The notes under the pieces are model-generated. The model saw only the letters and a program-made list of their open reading frames with translations, was not told the origin of the DNA and made no database searches. Both the position numbers and the translations under genes were made by a program. Of a stretch of DNA of 64,000 nt, positions 12,201-24,200 are shown piece after piece; the stretch's first letter is position 1, and every line of letters begins with the position of its first letter. Source of the stretch: Incurvaria masculella. Taxonomy: Eukaryota; Arthropoda; Insecta; Lepidoptera; Incurvariidae. The stretch is from positions 13,569,001 through 13,633,000 of the forward strand of contig OX335658.1 of the NCBI GenBank assembly GCA_946894095.1, given 5' to 3'.

Positions 12201-15200
12201 ACTAAAAGCTGGCATCTTCCCTGACAGCTTAAAACTAGCGAAAGTAGTCCCTGTTCTCAAAAAGGGCACCAGCTTAGATATGAATAATTACAGACCCATC
12301 AGTTTGTTACCTGTACTATCCAAACTGCTGGAAACAATAATCTATAATACACTGATGGATTTCTTCACTAAAAACGGGACTCTTTCAAAGGATCAATTCG
12401 GGTTCAGAAGTGGATGCTCTACATCGCTTGCGGTCTACAGCTTCGTTAAAAATATTTGGAAAGCACTGGATACGTCGCAGAAAACCTGTGGAATTTTCTG
12501 CGACTTATCCAAGGCTTTTGACTGTGTACGCCACGACATACTTTTAGCAAAGCTTGAACACTATGGCGTTAGAGGTGGCGTTTTTAAAATTATGGAATCA
12601 TACCTTAGCAATCGAAAACAGCGTGTACATGTAGGAGAAGCATTTTCAGATTGGGCTGACATTACACAAGGAGTACCACAAGGATCAATCTTAGGCCCAC
12701 TACTTTTCCTTGTGTACATAAATGATCTTCCTACTGTCGCAAGCGAACTCTGCAAAAGCACATTATTTGCTGATGATACTAGCCTCTCAGTCGCTGCTTG
12801 CAACAACCAAATACTAGAAAATAAGTGTATATCCATAATGGAAAATGTGTCTAGATGGTTCTCCATTAATGGAATTTCACTGAATAAAAATAAAACTGTA
12901 GTAGTGAATTTCTCTATCCGTAAAGATAAAGTTAATGTCAATTCCACTAATTCCAAAAGCACGAAATTTCTAGGTATACACATAGAAGCCCAACTCAAAT
13001 GGGATAGGCAGATAGATATTGTGTGCAAAAAGCTATCGTCTTGTTTATACGCTCTCAAGCAGATCAAGCTATTAGTAGAAGAAAATATGCTCAAAATGAT
13101 TTATTATGCCTATTTTCACGCGCAACTAACCTTTGGTATTCTGGTTTGGGGAAACGCTGTGGAAATGATCAGAGTACTGAGGAAACAAAAGAGTGCCCTC
13201 CGTATATTACATGGAGTTAACAGAAAGGCATCGTGCAGACCGCTATTTTCTACATCTAGAATAATAACTGTAATAGGTCAATATATTCTTAAATGTTTAA
13301 CTTATGTACACACACACCTTGACGAGTTTTCCATTGCTTCACAGAAACACACATACAGAACTAGAGCCAAAGATTCCAAATCGCTGTTATTACCCTACAA
13401 TAGATTACGTAAAGCCGATAGTCATGGAGATTTGACAAAAGTAAAGATGTATAATCACATATCTCCAGCAATCAGGTCTTTGGCTCCAGTTAAGTTCAAA
13501 AAAAGAATGAAATTTTTTTTAACCCAAAATGTTACATATTCCTTGCAAGAATATTTTGAAATGACAATTGCCTAAAGGCATCGCTTTTTTATCTTTTTCT
13601 ATTGTTTTCATTGTTGTTGCTGTTGTTGTTATTCCTATTATTATTAGTATTGTTTTATTGGTGATATGTCTTTAGTTTCTACAGTGACTGAATTTATATT
13701 CTTAATGTATTTTTAATTACTTAATTTTATCATTTTATTGCTTTTTATATTTTTGATGTGAACTTTTTGAAAATTTAATATTGTAATTGACTATTTCTAT
13801 AGCATGATGGATTTTTCCACCGATAATGCTCGCCGAAATAAAAACATTTTGATTTGATTTGATTTGATTTGATTTCAAGGGGTCGTAAATCGTCTAAAAT
13901 TCCATAGTCCCTTTTTATTGCAGAATATCCTACTATCAGCCTGTCAGCGGTGTCAGCCTCAATGGCCCAGTGGCGCGACACTTCGGCGATCGCTCTCCGA
14001 AGTTAAGCAACGCTGGGTCCGGTCTGGTCTTGGATGGGTGACCATTCGACCGTTGAGAGAGGCTGGCCGTGGTTCGGATTCCACGTTGCGCTGTAGGTCC
14101 CCTTCCTTACTTACTAGGTGGTAGGGTTTATCCCGCCCGGGTTGGTACCATCGCATTGGATGAACGATGGTCGAAGCGGCAATGAAAATTGTCCGTGTTT
14201 TCCATCCAGTTCAATGTAGCCGTGCAATATAAGGAAGGTCCTGGCATGGCACCTAGTTTCCATGTGGTGTGTTGGGCTAATACCATGACAGAAAGTGTGG
14301 TATTAGCCATCCATGTCCAGTCACATAAAAAAAAAAAAAAAAACTACAAATGAAAAAAAACTACATGTTTTATAAATCCAAATTAACTGGACCATGACCA
14401 TCGTCTCTGCCATGCCACCGGCCATGCCGCCGTCATTGAATCGTAAAGCTTGCATTGTTCTGCGTATTCCGCTTGAAGCGAGATCATTTTACTTCGAATC
14501 CATTACCTACTTCGTGTCGTCAATGTGTGTTCATGTTGTTTCGACCAACCAACATAGCACTATTGTGGTTGTCATCAGGCTTTTAAGAAACCAACCAAAT
14601 TCGTTTCTTTGCCGCACTGAGTATCTGCAAACGTAATTTTTACAATGTTTATAGCTTTGCAATAATCCGCAAATCGGCCGTAATGGTGCCTCGTTGAGCG
14701 TGGTTTTGACTCTTCTGAAAAACCTTCGGCCTATGGACCACAAACAACGTTTTATTAAAAAAAAACATACTCACACGGTTCTTCTTCACTAAGTTGGTCG
14801 AATTCGCGGATCAATTACTTTGTGACGCAACTAAGTCAAGTACTTCCATAAAAATAAATAAATGAAATTGAATCAATCAATAAACAAATAACTAACCTTG
14901 AAATATGAGTGTATCCTGTACATGTGGCGGTAGTCCTTGACGGGATGCAGCGTGATGGCGCGATGCACCTCGCGCCGCTTCAACCGGCCGGTGTACGCCG
15001 CCGCACCGCTCGAGTTGTGGTGCAGGATCGTCTGCATCTGTTGACCGACACAACACAACTGTTATCCTGAACGTGTGGCGGGAGCGCTTGACAGAACGCA
15101 GTGTGATGTGAAAATAAAATTAATTAAGACAAATCTAACGACACCTCTCAAGCTAAAATTCATCAAGCCGTTTAGGCTGCAGGGCGTGCCAAAGAAATAT

Positions 15201-18200
15201 ACATACATACATACACCCGAAAAAATAACCCTCCTTGCGCAGTCGGGTACTAAATAATAAGAATGGTCTGCATCTGGCGATTATGTTTGACTGTGGACGA
15301 CATACTTCAACAAGATGGGGATGGATGTTTAGTTTTGGTTAGTAATGTGCCAAAGTACATAAATTGATATCTTGAATACCGTTTTCATTTAGAACAAGTA
15401 TGTCCTATTCCTTTGACAGCGAATGAAGTAATAATGAAATGAAAATATTCTTTATTGCTTACAACTATTATTACATAGGATGCAAAGGCGAGCATATTGC
15501 CAAAGGCAATCTCTAACAGCTAACCTTAATATTAGACAATATATTAACAGGTAGCAAGAAACATTAAATTACTTAAAACTAAGCACCATAATCAGATTTA
15601 GAAAACATTAGATACCTTAAGACTATGCATAACAACCAGACAATAATTTATATTAATATAATTGTTATAATACGTACGTAAGTACCAAGATTAAAATTTT
15701 TCCTTAAAAATATACAAACAAGCACTTTCAACAATGTTAAGAGGCAATTGATTCCACAATCGTGCAGAATGAACTGTAAAAGAACCCGAATAAGCAGTGG
15801 AAGAATGTGACGGAATTAGGAGCAGGATATTAATTGAAGCGATCTAAGTAATAAAGAGTGGGAATTTAGGATGATAATAAACAATTTAAAAATGATTAGG
15901 AGCTGTGGTTAGCGGCGATTTCTACGATATACGCACAGGAAGAGATGCAGTCAATTTGAAGTCTTTGGATTAAGGAATGCAATCCCGATCCCGCGGGAGA
16001 TCTCGTGTAATTTTTCGGGATCAATCCCGACGCATCATATGGCGAGATCCCGTTCGAGATTGACGGGATTGGGCGGCAGTGGTCAGCGACGCTACACAGG
16101 TCCACTCGGGGGCGCAAGCGGCGCGCTGAGTGCGCTGACTGACGGCCGCGAGCGCGCGAAAAAGCTAATAACTGCTTGTTTGTGATAGTGATATCACAAA
16201 CAAGCAGTTATTAGCTTTTTCAGTCATCCGAATTTAACATATTTTTAAAACTAGACTGGATCCCGAAAATTCCGGGATCCCGCGGGATTGATATTTCTAA
16301 TCCCGCGGGATCTCGAATTTGCAATCTCGAGTCGGGATTGCATTCCCTACTTTGGATGCAGTGAAACTTTCAGTATTCAAATAGAATACCGCAAGCGTAG
16401 ACACGGAAACACATTGCATCACCTGGGACTCGCGACAATGACGACATACAACAAACAAGTTTGGCGCAAACTCCGCGCGTGTGAGGTGGCGACCCGTAAT
16501 GTCAACCTGCCAAGGCAAAGGCGAAGAATGAGAGACACTTATGCAATAGTTATGTGCTTAAATATTTTAGTTGAGTATCCTATTGAGACGAACTCCAAAT
16601 TGTAAAAGGTGGTTTTGCCCCGGGGCAGCCATAGTCGCGACCGGATGTCCGAATAACCATAGGTGACTGACGAAAACCTCGTCTGTTGTAGAGAAGGTGC
16701 GGTTGAGGTTGGTTGTATTTTCTTTTAGTTATTTTAGGTATCTACTTGGTGTCGCATGGATAAACAGTCAGTGATCAAATTTAAATTAAATTAATCATAA
16801 ATTGGATTTTCTACAAAACGTATGACGCTTCGCTTCTGTCGGGTGTGTGACGACGCCTTGCGCAGTTTTTGATTCTGTTCAAGTTTCTAAATTATCGTCC
16901 GATTGCGAGATTAACGGAACAAAGTTTCATTTAGTGTAAGGAAAATAGGTGTATAGTATACTTAACTGCCTTTGTATACTATAGTATACTTAACTGCTTT
17001 TGGAAGAAAACCCAACAAGATTAAGCAGCTCTGATAGCGGTCGGGTTTTGGATGGGTGACCGTTTGATAGTTGAGGCTGACCGTGGTTCGGATTATTATG
17101 ATCCAAACGTTAACCAGGTATTCCTAGGCATATTTGAAGCAAAAAAGATAGATTACAAATCCACCTTTCCTCGCGAAATCACGCTCAGCGAGGCACCATA
17201 CCGGCTGATTTGCGGACAATTGCAGAGCTATTGAGAGTGTTTTAATCATGTTTAAAAATTCCCAAGTTGTAGGCTTAGGGAAAGGCACCCGCCGGCAGAC
17301 GATTCCATACCCTGGTGGTGCAACAGAGAAATGAGTTTGAAAAACATTGCGTTCACAAAACCCTAACGTCAACCACAAAAGAGTGCTCTGATTCTCTGCG
17401 GCGAAGGATATACGTTAATGGGCAAGAAAAAGGTCTTAAAGTTCCATAGAGCAACGTCCATGATAGTACCTGTAGAACGGACTGAGCGACTCTACAAACC
17501 TTATGTGGCTCAGGGACTTCAGAGATCCTAGCGCCAGTTGTCACCTAAACTGGCGTCTAATTTTATTAACTTTAAAATGATACCTTCAAAAATGTATCCT
17601 TAGCTTATCTTAGGGCTATCGAAAAGGCATGTCCGGCTAATAGGGTAAAATGATCGGCCTAATACAGCGCAAAGTCCGATTTTTGTATTTGAAAACCTGG
17701 AACCCTTACCCGCCAATACTTGCTGATTCGAGTTCAGCTTTGTACTACTTAGGTACAACTTTTCACATATTTTCAATTGTTTTATGACTACATTTGCAGA
17801 AAAAAAATCATAACTAACTGCTCCCTAAGTGGCAGGCTAAAACGTTTTTGTTCTTTAGTTATTAACTACTTTTTTGCGATGCAGTTTCTCTAGGGAGTGA
17901 GTTCAACTTTACTCGTTAAAGGCACTTCTAAACACTACTGCTTCACACTTTCTAACCTTTTCAAGGAGTCGTAAATTGTCTAAAATTCCATAGTCCCTTA
18001 TTGCAGAATATCCTACTACACATGAAAAAAAAACTACATATTTTATAAATCCAAATTAACTGGACCATGACCATCGTCTCTGCCATGCCACCGGCCATGC
18101 CGCCGTCATTGGATCGTAAAGCTTGCATTGTTCTGCGTGTTCCGCTTGAAGCGAGATCATTTTACCTAGAAACCATCATAGCACTATTGTGGTTGACATC

Positions 18201-21200
18201 AGGCTTTTAAGAAACCAACCAAATTCGTTTCTTTGCCGCACTGAGTATCTGCAAACGTTATTTTACTTTGCAATAATCCGCGAATCGGCGGATTAACGGA
18301 ACAAAGTTTCATTTAGTGTAAGGAAAATAGGTGTATAGTATACTTAACTGCCCCGTTTCCCGTGACCATCTGCGTACTCGGCTGTTCCCAAACATTCCGA
18401 AAATAACACTTCCAGATGCACTCAAATATTCGGATTCGGGACGAGATTCCCGCGATAAGATTGCAAAAGCAAATAAATCTTGTCTGGTCTAGCCGATATG
18501 TACTGTATGTAAATAAGCGCAGCTCACATCGCGTAGTTTAATAGAAATAATCAACAATAAAAAAAAACCCTAACCTTATTTAAACATTATGAAAATTTAC
18601 AAAAAGGGAATTCTGCCAACGTTATGGAAAAAAATCTGACGTGTCATTATATTTTTAAACTTACGCGGGACATAACTACAATATTTGACGTGTCAGCTTA
18701 GCATATTCATATTCATAGCATATTCGCATATTAATCAAGCTAAGGAGTAACCGTCGGAAGAAAATGTAATTGCCTTTGGCAATAAGCTCGCCTTTGCATC
18801 CTATGTAATAATAGTTGTAAGCAAAAAAGAATTTTCATTTCATTATTACATCATTCGCTGTCAAAGGAATTACAAAATGCTCGAATCGGCTATAATATCT
18901 TCTATCTTCTGATATATTTCTATTAGCACGGCCATTTAGCCATTGCACACTTCTTAGCCGGGCTAAGAAACACGATTTTGAAATACAATATTCCCAAGTA
19001 CCTACTTAATGACTAGGAAAAAGAAATACTATATATATTATAGCGTTTGCAGGTGCCACATTCTATACGACAACAAAAAATCAGCGACGTGGTGGACAAT
19101 GAAAGTATACTTTTAGTAACAAATAATATATTTCAAGCTTTTTTCACATTTTTGTCGGTCTCATGAATTAATAATGAATCAAATTACTTTTTTTAATTTT
19201 GATAATAGTGGTCATTAGACTCCCGTTACAATTTTTTTAAAGGCACGTAGTGAAACCTTACTTCGGTCACCCCGAGAGGTGGATTGTTGACTCAGGCTCG
19301 GTGTAGCTCTTGCACAAACATCAGGTCCGTCACACTATGGAGGCCGTGAGTTTGTTGACAGATTAGTCCACAATATTCCGGACAAAACCTCGACTAGGCA
19401 ATGTAAGATTTTTCAATACTGAACTGGGTTTAACTTCAGAGAAATTTACTCCTAATGAATACGACAAAATATCCAAAAAATATGCATTTCCATGTGACTC
19501 CACATGTCCGGAATGAAGTGTTCAACGGAAATGGAGAGCCCGCAAAAATCCGAAATATTCACTCTCTCACAATGGGTTTGCACCGAAACACCGGCCACCG
19601 CCTCCAACTCCTGCAAAAGAAGCGCCGGTATTTCGGTTCCTAAAAATCAAGCGCTGTCCTCTGCCTCCTAAAAAAACAGATGGTAAAATTTCGGCTCCCA
19701 AAAAACAAGCGCCATCATCCGATTCCTAAAAAACCGGCCAAATGCGAGTTGGACTCGCCCACGAAGGGTTCCGTACCATCGTACAAGATTTTACACACAA
19801 AATGAGGTTTTTGTTTGGGGGCCCTCTTTATTTTTTTTTATTTTACCTATTTGTTGTTATAGCGGCAAAATAAATACACACTCTGTAAACATTTCAGATG
19901 CCTACCTGTTTCAGTTCATGAGATACGGCCCTGTGACAGACGGACGGACGGACAGCGGAGGCTTAGTAAAAGGGTTCCGTAGGCACCCTTTTGCGTACAG
20001 AACCCTAAAAAGCGGCGGTAAAATTTCGGCTCCCAAAAAAACACAAGCGCTATCCTCTGACTCCTAAAAAAGCGGCGGTAAAATTTCGGCTCCCAAAAAA
20101 ACACAAGCGCTATCCTCTGACTCCTAAAAAACGGCGGTAAAATTTCGGCTCCCAAAAAAAACACAAGCGCTATCCTCTGACTCCTAAAAAAGCGGCGGTA
20201 AAATTTCGGCTCCCAAAAAAACACAAGCGCTAACCTCTGACTCCTAAAAAAGCGGCGGTAAAATTAGCGGAGGGTGCGAGTACTCGGAATGTGGTGGCCT
20301 CTGAACGACCTATAACTGGTAGACTTTGGTGACCTCGTCTAGACTCGAATCCTAAACATCTCAATTGAAAAGGGGCACCCGCGGATCTGTATGGCTGCCT
20401 GTTGGTTAAGATCTCCCACCCCAATCTCTAGGCGTACACTCACGCACAATTGGTGCAGCGTACACTATCAAAATGTTTCAGCTAGTTTGGAACTGGGTCG
20501 ACACTTAGCAGAGCCGCAGCGAGTAGCGCGATTACACTTTAGCTGTAACTCACTCGTCAGCCACACAACACCTGCGCAGAGCGATGACCAGTTCGATTAA
20601 CACCGAGACAAACCCGGCCGGCCATTGCCGCTATGCCGCATCCAGCTACTGGCGACGATAAGGGCCTCTTCAAATCTTGTGGACGGGCTGATAGATTCCT
20701 AGTTAACATTTCCAACAAAGAAGAATCATATAAAAAAAATCTAATTTATACCGATTTGACATAGACACCTTATAGGTTGTCTTATCAAAAAAGTTTTAAG
20801 GGGTGCTTTTGCACCCATATATCTATTCTATCTATCTATATATATAAAAAATCGATGTATGTATGTTTGTATATTCTCAATAGAGTCCAAAACTGCTGGA
20901 CCGATTTTGATGAAATTTCCAGGCAACCTTCAGATTAGTCCAACGGTATAAAAAAATCGATATGTGAGTGTATGTATGTTCAAATGTATGTATGTATGTA
21001 ATTGTCTGTTTCTGTTTTTCCTTCTAATAAAAAAAGACTCAACTGCTGGACCGATTTTGATGAAATTTTCAGGTAACCTCCAGTTAAGTCCAACGGGTGA
21101 TCCTGTGCAGTTTGGAAATGTTGAGGAGCTCCTCTCGCGTGAATGCCGAACTTACCGATTTTGGTGAACATTTCAGGGAATCTTCTGATTAGCCCATCAG

Positions 21201-24200
21201 GTGATCCTGTGCAGTTTGGAAGTTCAGAAGCTCCACTCGGATGAGTTTTTGGAAGTTTGGAAGCTTCGATCGGGTGAATGTCCAAATTAAATAAAGGCGT
21301 TGTGACCGATGTTAATGCAATTTAAAGGTTAGACCAGCGAGTGATCATGTGAAATTCAACACGGATCTCACTCAACAGATCAAGATATTTTTTTCAAATC
21401 GCTTTCAAACCACACGTTAATTGCACGCGTGCGAAGCCGGGCCGGGTCGGGTCGCTAGTACGATATAAACGACAAGACCTCTTGGAAAATATTAATAAAA
21501 TCTACAGACTGACTATGAATAGATTGAGTTTCTCGACGGCAACTCGCTTTGACAACCGCTATAAACCGCCAGTTTTCTCGACTAAATGATTCCTGTTTAC
21601 TAAGCACGGAATTCCAAGAATAGGTCTACTGAATGTTTGTCCGGAGATTTAGGAGCGTTTCAAAGGAACCGTTTATGTTTGCGCTCAATTAGGCGAATTC
21701 CACGCCAGTGTCACGACGCATCCAGCTTGCACAAGCGGTGTCATTGATGTCTAGAATGAATGCTGATATGGTACGTGGTACTGTGTTCGGGCGGTGAGAT
21801 TAAAAAGGCGGGCTGTTTCATTCGTTGGACCAATTGAAGAAATCGCCTGTTTGGCGGGAGATACATGACGCGCTCCTCCACAATTTTGGATTTATTTTTA
21901 CTTTAAATCAGCGTCGATTAAGCATAAACACCGGTAGAAAAATGGAAATATCAAAATTTCGACTATTATTTAGTGTATGACCGTAAAACGGTTTTAATAA
22001 GGTTATATTCTTTAAGGTGCCTATATCCCATAGCGTAAAGTCAAGAATGCGCGCAGCGGAATCTAGCCAGTGCCGTCATGTCAGCGGGAGGGTACGCACG
22101 TTTCGCGCGCTCCTTCCCCGCTCGGCAAGGTACGACTATTGATAGTCAGATTTTGGCAAAAAAATAAAAAAGAAGATTTTTTTAACAGCAAGGGGGGTGT
22201 GTACCACGTTATGGCTGAAAGGTTAGTATCTAAATAGAAAGATAACAGAAAAAAAGTGGTTTGAAAGGTAAGAAGGTCCTTTTAGAAAAAAAAAATATTT
22301 CGATGATTATACAAGTTTTTTGGACAAAATGGGGATGACTGCTACTCTACCTTCGCAAACGTACGTTCTACAAGCTCAGTATTTTTTCAATTTTAAATAA
22401 CCAAAGGCTTTACTGTAATCGACTTCAGAAAAACGTTCATATTTAGATATTTATTCCCCTCAAAAAATAGTTTTGTAAACACTTATTTGCAAATATTTAC
22501 TAGGTTTTCAAGCCGGCGCTTGGAAACTATGAATGATGTAGGCAATTTACTTTTTTGTGGTACAAGGTCACATATTAATCTAGTGAATAACCGTGAAAAA
22601 TATATTAATTCACTTTAAAAAGTAGACTTTACAGGCCAAAAATTTAAATTTCACGTCGTCGCGCTCGATTTTCACGCGTATACCAAAATGAACCACGCAA
22701 ACTCAATGCTTCCGGAGATCACCATTATCGTTTGTTTGCTGAACGCTGGAGTCAGTTGGAGCCTTAAACGTTTTTTGCAACCCTGCTTTATTAAAGAGGC
22801 CGTTGTCTGAAGGCATATCATGTGTGCCAAATCACCATAGACAATTACAAGGAAATAAACGTAAGCTTTTTCAAGGTTTTATTATGTATAGTTTTGATTA
22901 TAATGACCAGAGTAAAGTCGTCTAGAAATTCTATTATGAAGGTATGTCTAAATGGATTTTAAAGAGAGATAGAAAAAAACCTGTTTATTTTTTTTTCTTT
23001 TGTCAAAAAAATCCAAGTCCAAGATTTAATTAAGCTAGAGTTTCAAATTGTCATCCTTTATTTATAGTATTGTGCAGGCGAAAAGGCGAAGTTGACGACC
23101 ACTTCAATTTCCGTGTAACTAATCACGTGTTTTTGCAATGTTTGCGCTGAAATAGGGCCCTTATTTAATTTTATTTGTATTTGTGGTGGTTTTTTATAAA
23201 CTCGAAGTGTATTTAATACAATAACAAATATTATTGATCTTCGTCATGTAACACTGATGTAATTAATTTAACTTTTCTTACAGCCCACGATTGTTGATTT
23301 AGGATACGCAGTTCTCAATCTATAAGTTCTACTTACCCCTGGCGATCGAGATTTAGTCGGATGAGCGTAGCCACGAGTTACTCGACAACTTAGAACTGTA
23401 GTTATAGTTCTTAAAACTTAGCTGTGACAGCTGTCATCAAAATCCCGCCAGGGAAGTTCTGGATTTTTAACGGTATTTTTAACCTGTGGCAACGTCGTAC
23501 TTTATGGGATATTTTAAACATCGTCCCAGCCCTAATCGTGTCACTTTGACGGCTGTCCCAGCGATCATGCTAAGTTTTGAGAACTATAAGTTCGCTTACG
23601 AATTCGGAACACGCAACACCGAATGTTCGTATATGTATAGCGTCCATGAAGTTCTTACGTGTCGTTGGAACCCGAGAACATCAGTAGTGAGCTCTTCCGT
23701 AATAGAACTGACTCGCCTGCGCCACCGCCATTGTATGTAAAGTTGTCACACCGCTCCCATACAAACGAGAGTTGATTGCCACTCCCGTCTTTCCTTCCTC
23801 GTTGCATTCACTGCATCGAAGTATTGTTAGCGTATCTTACAATTTAATATTACGGTTGCATGGAGACTGTAAACGCGTGGTTTAACATCACCAAGTACCT
23901 ACCTACTTTCAGTGCATAATATTCCTCTGATCGCGTATCTTATAATATGAGATAATATTCCGGTCACGATATTTTTGGTCACGATAAGGTAATCTGGCTG
24001 AATCTGGGTTCACATGATAGAGACCAACCTTCTGATGCTAAATATGTCGGTCTGCCTGCGCCAAGTGGTTGCGTTAGCTAGATTTGTTACACAAAATAGA
24101 TGTTGGTATGTACCTGCTGATGAATATGCTGAATTTCCGGAAATGTTGATATCGATTAATTATACAACAATAACCAGTTGTTTTTAATCAAATACTCCAA

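Larger units (their letters stand above)
10911..13876 (+). mobile_element. CR1-superfamily-like LINE, 5' truncated, nearly intact RT
   Basis: Begins inside the endonuclease domain and ends with a (TTTGA)n-type tail at about 13850-13876. The insertion is proved by copy B, where the flanks join directly (17960: CTTTCTAACCTTTTCAAGGAG). ORF1 and the start of the endonuclease are absent, so this copy cannot move on its own. The 3' UTR is about 300 bp. Confidence 0.92.

Noticed and set aside
13936..14100. 5S rRNA gene
   Set aside because: Only the internal-promoter boxes resemble 5S; the sequence continues into a SINE body and A-tail.
9719..17378. Conserved short minus frames in both R copies (70 and 84 codons)
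   Set aside because: Conservation follows the DNA repeat and no protein family is recognised; substitutions do not look codon-biased by eye.
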